From Luscinia megarhynchos (lineage: Eukaryota > Chordata > Aves > Passeriformes > Turdidae), in the NCBI GenBank assembly GCA_034336665.1, contig CM067589.1, forward strand, positions 2,241,720 through 2,305,719: 64,000 nt of DNA. The letters are read 5' to 3'. Positions 53,420 through 64,000 of this stretch are shown piece after piece. A program made the translations under genes and the position numbers. The notes under the pieces are model-generated. The model was not told where the DNA came from. It ran no database searches and saw only the letters and a list, made by a program, of their open reading frames with translations. Every line of letters begins with the position of its first letter. Within the stretch, counting starts at the first letter, position 1.

Positions 53420-54010
53420 ACCTCCACTCCGGACATACCACTTGATTCTTTCCTCATGTACAAATGAACAACTGATGAGCAACAAGTTGCTCCAAGACTC
53501 CGAAATGACGCGTCTGAAAGATCTCTTACAAACCCCTCCGCAGCCAAACAGCAAAACTAACAGCAAGCCCGCCTGCACCCCGCAGAGCTCCCGGTCTGCT
53601 CAGGAAGATGCTCCTTCGGTCACAAATACGTACTTTTCATAAAGGACAAACAAATAACAAATACTGCTAAGAGCTGAAATGTCAACATGCATGATTCATC
53701 ACGCTCTTCATTAGTGATGCCAGTCCAAGAGACAACAGCACTCTCCCAGATTACTTCCCTGCCATTAGCTCGCCCAACATCGCTTCTCAGCAGCACCAGA
53801 GCTGCAGTGGCGTGCAGAGACCTGCCCATATCGGAACAGTAACACGAACTCACCGGGATCCTGTGTGCTCCTCAAGTATCTACATGCGCCTCTGCCAAAC
53901 TGGCTCTTGAGGATTCCTGCTTCATTCCTACTTCATCAGTAAAGCAAAATAATCCACATCTTTACAATGCAACAGGACGAATGGGAGAGGAAGGGGGGGA
54001 GGGGGAAGCT
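53420..54010. promoter_or_regulatory. CpG-enriched intronic block, possible alternative promoter or enhancer
   Basis: Between about 53.42 and 53.90 kb CpGs are much denser than in the surrounding intron (for example gacgcgtc near 53510, ctcgcccaacatcgc near 53770, and cacgaactcaccggg near 53845). A minus-strand donor GATCCCG|GTGAGT sits at 53853. Beside it, at 53983-54008, is a G-run cluster (3, 7 and 5 G) able to form a G-quadruplex. No acceptor with a good pyrimidine tract was found, which would fit a first exon. Function is inferred. Confidence 0.3.
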
Positions 54011-57000
54011 ACTCAAATTTTAAATTCAAAAAAAGTATCGTTTTTAGTAAAAATGCCCTCCACTCAGAGCAGGAAAAAACTTCACCAAAATTTTATGAAA
54101 ATTACTGACGAAACAAAACTTACACCAAAGTTTGCTTTATGCAGAATACATAGAAACCCAACTACTACATACATTTTATAAAAGCCATGAATAAGCAATG
54201 ATTCCTTCAAATCAAATAATGACACAACATGGCACAAACCCAAAGTTGAGCCAAATAAGCGCACGGTACTTTTTACGTTTTATCATTACTAATAATGTTC
54301 TCTTACAGAGTATTTTTCAAGATAGAGTTTCTCAGTATAAATTCTGTTCTTTGATGAATTCTGAAAAGACAGGGAATAAATGCTACCCAGGAAGAAAGCC
54401 AGGCTGCTCAGGGAACTCAACAGATTAATCAAAGGTTTCTCTTCCTGAGGAGCTGAAACACCATAGTCCCATTACCACAGCACCCAGAACACAGAGCACA
54501 ACCTTTTTATGCACAACCTAGTAAAGTGACTTCGGCTCTCTCATCAGAATCCCACAGGCAATTCCAAGCTAAATTCCTCTGCAATGTGTTTAGCACCCTT
54601 GCTAAACTAGATCCTTTCATCACAGGCTGCTGAAGTAGAAACTTGAGGAACCCTGAGATGGGACAACTTCACAAGGCATAATTTCAAGGCCAGGCTCTAA
54701 ATTCCCAGTTTCTCCCATTCTAATGCAAGCCCACAAAATAAGTACTATTTCCTCTAAGTAATGTAGAGTTTGTATTTAAAGTAATCACTTTAAAATTTAA
54801 TTTAAAACAAGAAACTGCATTTTAGCCCCATACAATAATGGGACTGGAACCATTCTAAGTAACATAATTAGAATTTCGTTTTTCCAAGCTCATAAAATCC
54901 AGCTGGCAAATAAACCAGAGACAAATGACTCAGTTCACTGGATCAAGTATTTGCAGGTGCAGTGAGCTCCAAACCCTAATTTATCTCCAGTGAGGGCAAC
55001 AGGCATGTTCTCCACCTTCAAGTTAAAATGAAGGTGCCATTCTGGACTGGGCTAGAGCCAATTCTCTTCGTAGTAGCTCACACAGAGACGTGTTTTGGTT
55101 GAAGACTTGAACTACAAGAGTCAAAAACAACCAGTGGGCTCAGTTCTGTTACCACTGACAACCATGGTAACTTCCCAAAGCCTTTACTGGCAATGTCACC
55201 ATGTCCTGTGTCACCACAGAGCTTCACATGTCCTATGGATGCTGAAAGAATTCCCAGAGGTGGGCACATGTTTATCACACTGGAAACAAAGCACAAGACA
55301 ACCTGAAATTCCTGATCAGGCTGACTGCGAGGGTTATAACCAATGACGTAACAATGGCTGCAAGACTGCCAGTATTTGCGGAGTACTAAACATAAGCCAC
55401 TCACTTCCTGCACACCAAAGGTGCCATTTCAAGGCTTGTGCAATATGCCAGACACAGGTTCCCAACTGGCATCAACCACTCAAAGAGCTCACGACTGCCA
55501 TAAAGGACAAACCCAGCCACTCTATCTCCTGCTCCTGCATCCTCCTCCTGTTGCTTTCACGTTCCACAGGTCAAGTTCAGTTTGTTGATCCAGCAATAAA
55601 TGAACTCCACAAAATAAATAGTTGTCATTCACACAACAGTTGCTCAAAAGTTCAACGCAGCACATGACAGAGTGTCCACAACACTGCAGGTGGGAGAACG
55701 GGGATGAGAGGTTACGGATTCAGCACCACTTCTCAACATCTGCCTAACCACAGCAAGAAACAACACTCAAAGCCATTTGCTTGTCTGGATGTCAAAGGAA
55801 ATTACCTTGTCAAAGGAAATAGCCGTTGTACTCTAAAGAAAATTCATCCTCAAAAGTTGAAAGAATCAATGCTCATACATCAAAGAGACAAGAAATAAAG
55901 ATTTTGCTTTTGAAAAAATTTCAAAGCATAAGATTTTTTTAATAGTGCAAAACATGGGATTCCAGGCTCTCAGCTGATCTCATGTTTAACCACCTCTAGA
56001 AAAGGCAAATCTTGATGAAACACAAGGAAGGACATAATCCTTCTCTTTTTCTAATGAGAAAAACCATGCACCAACTTGAGGGAGGGGGGTCACAGGTCCA
56101 GGTTTTTTTGGTTTTAATCTACCAATGGGTTGTTTTAGTTCTCTGGCTTCCTTCTCCTCCTTCCTTCTTGTTTTCCTTTCACAAACTAACAAAAAAGTAT
56201 TAAATACTACCATGAATTTTAGCAAGCATCCTGAAATTAAACAAAATACAAGATTATAAACTAATGAACACATAGTATAACTTCAATGTGTCACAAAAGC
56301 AGGCCTGACATCAAAGTGTTCTTAAACACACATATATAAAACATATACAAATCCACACCTGCAAAACTCAGAGTACAGTGTGCAAAATACATATTTGGGC
56401 CTTAAACCATTTGCATTTATGGTCATTAATAAGTGAGAATTTGTAAGCAAGAAGTTAGGGATGCTTGTCTGTAATGCATAAAAAAATTCGTCATATATAA
56501 AAATTCCCTGCACGTAACAGGTATCCTCATGGATTTCTCAACATCAACATATATATCACTGGTATTTCTAAAGGTTTAACTGAAAGTAAATCTAGTGTAT
56601 GTAACCTTTAATTTAAAACAGTTCAGAAGCTCACACAGGATCATGGGAAAACCAATGGAAAAGACAGAAAGATGAGAACAAGAGAGGAATTGCTACAAGA
56701 CAATCAATACTGATAAGGAGTTTATTTTATGAAATTATATTAGTCATCCAGCTACCCTGAATACATAACCAGTAATTCACACAGTAATTACAAGTCCACA
56801 CTGCAGGTCTGTATGCTCCAATATTCTAAGGCTACAGCAGAGATCCAAACAGGATATGATCCTGCCACCCCAACAAAATTGGGGTAAATTTGGAGTACAG
56901 AGTCTTTCACTATGTAGGATGCCCTTAGGAAGAGTCACTAAAAAAAAAAAGCACAACTCTAAGCAGTTTATTTTCTTAGAAGCCCAAGAGTCATAAAAGC

Positions 57001-57679
57001 CACAAACCTCAAACTGGCTAAGACAGTCTTTGCCTAAGCATTACTGCTGTCTTTCCACCAACAGTTTGTATGCAGTGCCAAAAAAAAGAGATTTGGATTA
57101 TGACAAGTGGCAATATATTGTATTTCCTTCATTCAACCACAGGTCTGTCATGCATTTCCTAGGTAAGCATTCCTCCACACCAACTGCCCATAATCTAAGG
57201 TGTTTCTCACCATGCAGTAAAAAGCCCCATGCAACTGCAGCCAGCAAAGCCTCTTCAAAACATTCCCACCAAAAGGCACTTATGACACCATCTCCTTTTT
57301 CCTTTTTAATTCACACCTTAGGAATGATGTTTCCAGGTGGAGGTTTGGGAATTAAGTTCTGAGGATTAAATAAGGAAAATAGACAACACCCAGCCTTCAG
57401 CATTCTGCAGGAATCCTTCCACGCTCCAGCCTGAGCAATGCCTCTGGCAGAGTCTCCTCGCCATGTTGTTGCTCTCCACAGCACGTTGGCCGTATTTCTT
57501 TTTCTCCTCCCAATCCAACATTGATTTGCCTTCACTCCTTTATCGTAGCTATGCTGCACTCCCAGCAGTGCTAATTAGCCTCCATCATTTATTTAAATTC
57601 TCCAGATACTTCATTTTCCGTGCACTATTTTCACCCTCATAAAAGCCTAAAACCCACACTGGTTCATCATTGTCTAAAC

Positions 57680-59420
57680 AAGCTCGCGGACACTAGCTCC
57701 AAAACTTCCCAATGCAAACGGGGATGAGAATCTGCCTTTTTCTTCCAAAACGCCCATCTGAGCGCCGTCTGCCTCATCATCTCGCATTTCTTTTTTGCAT
57801 TTTAGCCCCCACCAACCAACCCACGCCCGTAACGGAGAGACAGAGTGTGTCATTAGACTCCACGCGCCTTACTCAGCCCTCCGAGGGCGCAGAGGGAGGG
57901 GGTTTAGCCCTGCCAGTGCCCGCAGCAGCGGGGAAGAGGGCGGTGTGGGTTCGCATCACGCTTGCGGTACCTGCGGCAGCTCCCGCTCCACACGGCGAGA
58001 GAAGAACGGCCTGGCCTCCCCTGCACTGCCTCCCTCGCTCCAGCCTGCACGCCCTCCGGCGGGCCCGAGGGGATGGGCCGGCATTCCGCAGGGCGGAATA
58101 AACACTGACCACCTACCACTGCACGCCGCTTTCTTTTCAAACAACACCAGTCGATTTCTTTTTAAACAAAATAGTCAATTACTAGTCTAAGAAATATAAT
58201 GTTGGGAAACTCGCTGCTCGCGCCGACCCCGCCTTTTCCCGGCGCTCGCCGCCGCATCCCAGTAAAATTAACGAGGCATCGACAGCGCCGGCTCCCCCTG
58301 CCCGGGAACCGCGGGAAAGAAGCCCCCACCCAGCCCTGTCGCTGCGCTCCCCTCAGCCCCGTCCCCGCCCGCGGGAGGGGCGTGCCGGGGGTCGCGATCT
58401 CCTCCTCCCCCCCGCGACACACCGCCGGGCGTTGCCCCCCCACGGTGTGTCCACGTCGTGTCCCACCCCCATCTGGGCCCTCGCGCTCTGCTGGTGCTTA
58501 CCTGGCGCAGAGGCTGCCGGCGACCCCGGGCACAGCGGCTGCGCCTCTCTCTCACCGCATCGCCGGGAGCCGCCGCCGCCGCGGCGAGCGCGCGCTCGAA
58601 GGCGAGGGGGCGGGGGGCGGCCGGGCTCGCCCCTCCTCGGCGGCTCATTCGCCGCCCGCCCGCCCGCTGCAGCGCCCCCTCCGCCCGTCCGTCCGTGCGC
58701 GCCGCGGCCTCCCCGGGGGCCGCCGCTCCTCCTCGGCCCCTTTCCTCTTCCCTGCCTCGGTGCCTTCGCTCGGTCACTCCGAGCTCGCCGCCGCCTCACG
58801 GGAGCCCGCGGAGGGCGGGGCGGGGAAGGGCGCGGGCGCGCGCGCTCCCGGAGGTCCCTACCCACCACCCCCCGTGAGCGCACGAAGGGGCGCGGCCACG
58901 CGCGGCCTCATGACGAGGGCACAGCTACACAGAACCGGCGCGCCGCCCTCCTCCAGAGCGGGTCCGCGCTGCACGCATTGCCTTTCCTTCCTTTCCTTTT
59001 CCTCCCCACCCCTTCCTCTCCGGCCGTACCTGGCGCAAATGCGGAAAGCGGAGGAGGACGCACCTCACCGACACCCTGCCGCCTGCACTGAGCCCCGGGC
59101 GGGAGCGGGACAGCAGCACCCGGCCTGGAGAGCCACAGCCGCTGTGGGGGGAGGCGGGCGGGGTGCCGGGGAAGCAGTGCCCGGGCAATGCGGGAGCGGC
59201 GGCAGCCGGGCGGGATCCGCCGGGGAGGGGGCTACGCGGCGGTGGCTCTGGCTGAGGAGCTGGACGCGCCCGAGCCGTGTGCGCTCGCAGCGCGGAAAGC
59301 TGATCTTACCCTGGGTTGCCTCCGCACCCCTGTGGGCAGCGGGCCCAGGGCCGCTCTGCCCCGCGCAGGTGAGACCCCCCGGCAGAGCTGCCTCCAGCCC
59401 CGGGATCCCAGCGTAGCAAG
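57680..59420. promoter_or_regulatory. TANC2: CpG island, likely TANC2 promoter
   Basis: CpG density and GC content rise sharply at about 57.68 kb and fall at about 59.42 kb, in otherwise AT-rich, CpG-poor DNA. An AT-rich gap at about 58110-58200 splits it in two. GC boxes are clear around 58811-58830 (gagggcggggcgggga), and no convincing TATA box was seen, as is usual for island promoters. Several minus-strand donors sit inside it (59309, 59029, 58501, 57970), pointing toward the start-codon exon. One good plus-strand donor (GCAG|GTGAGA at about 59369) could serve a divergent transcript. The assignment to TANC2 is by position and orientation. Long open frames through the island come from its lack of stops and not from coding. 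Confidence 0.8.
58502..58800 (-). other. TANC2: Candidate first exon (3' end at 58502) of TANC2
   Basis: Within the CpG island, the minus strand has a near-consensus donor, GCGCCAG|GTAAGC, with GT at 58501-58500. The upstream boundary is nominal because a transcription start cannot be read from sequence. Alternative donors are GCGCCAG|GTACGG (59029), CAGG|GTAAGA (59309) and GCAG|GTACCG (57970). Confidence 0.4.
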
Positions 59421-59447
59421 GACACGGAGGGAGTCCCGAGGAGGCAG

Positions 59448-59692
59448 CAAGGTGATGAGAGGGGTGGAGCAGCTCTGCTCTGAGGAAAGGCTGAGAGAAT
59501 AGGACTTGTTCCGCCTGGGGAAGAAACCAGGGGTGACCTAATGGTGACCTTCCAGTATCTGAAGGCAGTCTACAAGAAAGCTGAAGAGAGTTTATTTACA
59601 AGGGCGTGGAGTGACAGGACAAGGGAGAAATGGCTTCAATCTGGGTGGTTTTCAAGGTCGCATCCAACCAAACCGTTGTATGATTGTGTGAG
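59448..59692 (+). mobile_element. CR1 LINE fragment beside the CpG island
   Basis: It contains 'aggggtggagcagctctgct', 'gaggaaaggctgagagaata', 'ggagtgacaggacaagggag' and a shortened tail 'ccaaccaaaccgttgtatga'. The segment usually found between the 'acaggacaag' block and the tail is deleted. Confidence 0.85.
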
Positions 59693-61239
59693 CTGCAGGG
59701 AAGGTCGCCCAAAGGGAGGGAGCAGGAAACACTCCCAGGGTGCTCCCCAGGCCAGGAGCAGGCCGCTGGCAGTTCCCGGCTCTGGCAGCACCTGCGCACG
59801 GCCAACGCACCAGAGCTGCCTCCGAGGGCAGAAGCTGTTCCTGCAGGCACTCCTCGGCCAGGGCTGCCGGGGGATGTTTGGGTGCTGGCACATCATGATG
59901 TGGTGGAACACGATGATGACCCCAGTGCCCGTGTGCTCCTCCAGGTCCCTCGCTGACTTCCACTGGTTCTTAACAAATGAGACTCCTGGGAATAATACCT
60001 GGAAACCAAGATGTTTTACTGATCATCACATACAATTGAAGACCAGAGGCACAAGGAACACACAGGAAATACTGTATTGCCTGTTAAAACTAATATAAAC
60101 ATATTTTAAAATTACCTAAATAGTGTAAGGTACCCCCTGAAACCAGCAATCCAGTCAGCATCTTGATGTTGCTTAATTGTCCATGTGAATGAAATGCAAA
60201 TGGCAGAAATTTGGGGTTCTCATCAAACGCATGAACATTATTTTTTCACAATAAACTATATGATAAACAGAATATTGGGTTTTCACTGGTTATTTCCCTT
60301 TAAAAAAAACCTAATATGTATGTCTTAGTCAACAAAATAATCTTTCTAGTCCAGTACAAAATGTTCCCTTTAATTAAATTATCTCCACTCCCTTGGGATG
60401 GATGCCTCAGTAAACCTCCTGGGTGCAGATGCTTGCCTCCATCTCACCCTGGAATGGTTTAAGAGTTTTACATCACATCTGCCCACAGTGCCAAATTAAT
60501 CACCGAATAAATTAAGCAACAGGGTAATCTTAAGTTGTGAGTCAAGAAAATTACTTGTACAATAAATAAACTACAATAGAAAGAATCCTACCTAGGAAGT
60601 GTTAATGAAATCCAGAGAGGAGCACTGGTTTGGGGTTTGTGCATATTTGTAGTAGAACTGATGAACGAGATGCCAAGTTTCTAGAATGAAGCTGGGATCA
60701 GAGTGAATGTAGACTTGTCATCCACACCATCTATCAGTGCAGCCGCTGGGTTTTGCCTTCTCAGGAGAGTGGCATCACAGAAGACAGTGTAAGAAGCACT
60801 TAAGCAACAAATTACAGGAGGGAAATCTTCCAGGAATGTTCTCCTTTCAATCTATACCTTCCTGCCTCCCTCATTACTTCCTGAACAAGTGCTTTTCAGA
60901 ATTGCTTATCTTCTGCTTCCCTTTAGTCTTTTTTTAACCATATATACTGAAGGGGAAGACAAAGCCAGAATAATTCCCATTTTTCCTTCAGCAACTTATT
61001 AGCATAGCAAATCACTGACTGTGCACAGTTACAGTTCCAAGAATAATAATTCCACCTACAAGAAAATACTCTCAGAACTAATATCAACTGCTTATATCTG
61101 TATCCATATAATTCCTAAGAAAACGTATTTCAAGGCACAGGTTTGTGAAAGAGAAGAGAGAATCTGATGCTTCCAGTAGAGAGCTGAGAATCCGAGAATT
61201 GCTGAGAATGAAAAGGAGTCCAGCCCATGACTGACTGCC

Positions 61240-61392
61240 ACCTGTCAACCAGACCAGAGCATTCAGTACCACATCCAGTCGTCCTTTAGAGACCTCCAGG
61301 GATGGGAACCCTACCACCTCCCTGGGCAGCTCTTTCCAATGCCTGACCCACCCTTTCCATGAAGAAATTCCTCCTAATGTCCAACCTGAAAG
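61240..61392 (-). mobile_element. CR1 LINE fragment
   Basis: It contains 'gacctccagggatgggaacc', 'ctaccacctccctgggcagc' and 'catgaagaaattcctcctaa'. Only the middle of the 3' region is recognisable. Confidence 0.85.
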
Positions 61393-64000
61393 ATATCAAA
61401 GGAAATTAAATAACAGCAAAGAAACAGCTTCCACACAGCAACAGAGGAGTCAGTGTCTAAATATCTAGTTATTTGTGTCCAGTCTAGGCCTTGTGTTAGT
61501 CCTGGGCAAGAATTCCAGTGAAACTATGCAATGCCCATTTCCTACGTGGCCCTGTCTGGCCATGGCCAATACACACAGGCAGGTGTTTATGAAGGTTGCC
61601 TCAAGTGTCCCTGGACAATGTTTGGGGCTTTAGGAGTTCCTGAGGACCCCCAGCCATTGATGCTGCACACACTGGCTCCATGTACCAGTGTAAGCAAGGG
61701 ACTTCAGAGGGAGAACTCAAGGAGGCATGAAGGAGCTTTGTCAAGTCACCCCTTGGGTTTGAAGTTCCTGAGGCAGAGGACTGAGAAGAAAGCATCCATA
61801 TGCTCTGCTGCTGGCAGCCTCCCTTGCATTCACCAAGGAGCCAGATCCCCCTGGAACACAGGGAGTTTCCTCTGGGACACACAGCATGCTGAGCCCCAGG
61901 ATCTGGCTTTTCACTCTCCCAGAGAAATACAGCACCAACCTGACCAGCCCTGCACAAGCACAGCCGCAGGTATTTCAGGAACATCAGCACCAATCACCTA
62001 CAGCATTTAAGCCTTCCAGATTCACTGGAGCATGAGGGGGAGTTGCAGGATCACCATGTCAACTTGGGAGCTGAGATCCTGTCCAAGTTCCCTTTTGGTC
62101 GCATCCACACCTTGTTACATCTTACCATTATAACCACTCCTTCAAACAGCTCTTTGTTCAATCTGGGAGCCAAAAACTTCCCATAAAACCTCAATCAATT
62201 CTTTTTGTTTGCACTGGAAGCTGCCATGGAGTTTGCACAATGGCAAAGACAAAATTTGGCTGTAGTAAACAACATGTTTTCTCTTATATTGCCAGAACCC
62301 CTCCAGGAAGCTATAAAAACACTAAGTCTCTTAAATCATGTGTACCACCAGATCTTCTAGATGGGCTCTGCTAAGTGTGACCATATAAAAAAATAAATAC
62401 CACTTACAGTATCTGTTATCTAAAAAATATTTGCCTGTGGAGAAAATATTCCAGTGTAATCCCGTAAAAGTGAGGTACTACTTTCCTTCACACTTCAGCG
62501 GTCTGATGGAACAAAGGGCCTGCCATCCCCTTAGTAACTAATGAAAGGCAGAGCTATTTGTGTAGCCTAGGAATTTTAAGATTTTTTTTTTCAGATGGAA
62601 AGGGCAATTTCAATTTTGCTATTTCATTCTCATTATTACAATTTTTGTCAAGAGCACCATGAGCTGGGGATAACTGACTGTAGTTTGTCTAAGGCTGAAT
62701 AAATGTGTGCTTTATGACCCTTCTCCCACCACCACCATTGCATTTTAATGCCAGCATTACCCTTCATCTGAACAATGGCTGACACTGGGGCTTGCTAACA
62801 GCTCCAGAGAAGAAAAAAGAGCAACAGGATGAGTAAGAATAGCTTTATTTTCTTGTATACACCTGTTTTGGGGGAAGACGACCAGGCAAAAAGAAAGAAA
62901 ATGCATTTTGGGGATCTCAGAATTAATACTAGGTTTTGTTTTTTTCAATAATAGAAACCAACAGAGACAAAACATTTTCTGCTGGCAGAGCTCAGAAATC
63001 CATATAACCAAACCTAAAACTCCCTGCAACACTGAGAACAAGGCTCTATGGAAACAGTGGATGTAAAAGCACACTCAGACTAACACCAAAAAGTCCTGCT
63101 GGCACAGGAAGCTGCTCACAGCCTTCCTGCTTCCCCCCACAGCAGGTGGAAGCACAGGCAAAAGCCACGGTGTTTGACACAGTTAAAAGGTGTTTAGCCA
63201 AGAGATGATGAACCATGAGCTGTGTATCCGAGGGGACATTACTGACCACCAGGAGGATTTATTTCTATGTAATCAGAAACCTTTTTGGAAGAGGACATGA
63301 AGAGGACATCTCCATCCATAATTTAGACACAATAACTGGTGAATTTGGTGTGAGAATATTTTAAAAGCATTATCCCTGTCTCCAGAAGGATCTTTCAGCT
63401 CTGATGCACTATCCCAAATGAGCACTGTTATCATGAACAACAAGAAAGCTCCAAATCCTTTTTTCATGACATTCCTAAACTCTTTGCTTCACCCTGATTC
63501 ACTTTAGGAAACTGATAAGACAGCTGTGAAAATATACCATGTAAAGCACTATCATGTTACAACCCTGTTGGCAGAATTGGCACTTTTTTCTCCCGAGGGA
63601 ATAAAGATTGCTCTTTATCCCACTTTCTAGAAGACCTGTTAACCAAAACATAACTTTCTCTTAATACCCACAATTGGAATTGTTCAGTAGGACTCAGAAC
63701 ATTTTGGCTTGCAAACTGGCACAGCAGCTGTCTCCAAAACATGTGTGGGATACACTGAAGAATGCCTCATACTATGAAAAGGGTCAGGGTCTTCCCTTTC
63801 ATGAAAATGCTCATCATTGTTGTGGTTCCTCTTCAGCATCTACTGCTACCACCACTGCACTTGTCAGTGATAGATCCCTATCACCTGGTGATAGCTGTGA
63901 AGGTGTGCAGAGCTCGGGTGCTCACCCCACTGCAGCACTGGGAACATGTAATGCCGTTTTTCCCCAGAATTGTATATTAAATTGTATATTAAAGATGAGA

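Larger units (their letters stand above)
24319..58501 (-). other. TANC2: TANC2 5' UTR intron region, start-codon exon to CpG island
   Basis: About 34 kb separates the start-codon exon from the candidate promoter. A>T on the plus strand through most of it fits transcription of the minus strand. It includes CR1 fragments near 26.1, 31.2, 34.0 and 38.5 kb, a candidate 63-base exon at 32313-32375, a segment of reversed strand bias (38.75-43.35 kb), a (CA)n tract at 50.5 kb and a CpG-enriched block at 53.4-54.0 kb. No coding sequence was recognised. The right boundary assumes the donor at 58501 is used. Confidence 0.6.
59421..64000. other. Upstream flank of the CpG island, no recognised gene
   Basis: It contains CR1 copies at about 59448-59692 and 61240-61392, a GC-rich patch at about 59693-59960 and another open patch at 61531-62010. 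In mammals MARCHF10 is the upstream neighbour of TANC2, but I recognised none of its exons here. Confidence 0.6.

Noticed and set aside
57712..58190. 129- and 131-codon plus-strand frames in the left half of the CpG island
   Set aside because: These have the same cause as the larger frame: few stop codons in CpG-rich sequence.
58199..59416. 405-codon open frame on the plus strand through the CpG island
   Set aside because: It is low-complexity Pro/Arg/Ala/Gly translation of GC-rich promoter DNA. Several frames on both strands are equally open, and no domain or conserved motif is visible.
1..64000. tRNA genes, rRNA, CRISPR arrays, complete retroviral elements
   Set aside because: No tRNA-like arm pattern, regular spacer array or long gag/pol-like frame was seen on either strand by reading. 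A dedicated scan could still find short RNAs.

Overview
The window reads as bird nuclear DNA. It is scattered with 3'-end fragments of CR1 LINEs, the dominant avian retrotransposon. It has short microsatellites, one strong CpG island, and only tiny coding exons split by long introns. The CR1 types suggest a songbird or close relative, but that is an inference. No bacterial, phage, CRISPR or operon-like structure is visible.

The only gene I can identify is the 5' part of TANC2, which encodes a postsynaptic scaffold protein. It lies on the minus strand. Three coding exons were found by splice sites plus translation. The first holds the start codon (24219-24318, ATG at 24285-24283). The next is 8258-8329 and the third 4022-4200. 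All junctions are phase 1, and together they give the N-terminal ~106 residues. No further coding exon was found between 1 and 4021, so the rest of the gene lies beyond the left edge.

The CpG island at about 57.7-59.4 kb is the likely TANC2 promoter. It carries several strong minus-strand donor sites and is separated from the start-codon exon by about 34 kb. That interval holds a candidate untranslated exon at 32313-32375 and a CpG-enriched block near 53.4-54.0 kb. Right of the island is repeat-bearing upstream flank with no gene I recognise.

Three points stand out. First, exon 4022-4200 is 179 bases and not 180, so the conserved reading frame breaks after Pro63. A cryptic acceptor just past the break would restore the frame. 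Second, about 38.75-43.35 kb has the opposite A/T strand bias to the rest of the transcribed region, as if it were inverted, and it carries an exon-like block on the plus strand. Third, several GC-rich patches lie isolated in AT-rich introns. I found no convincing new kind of biological system.
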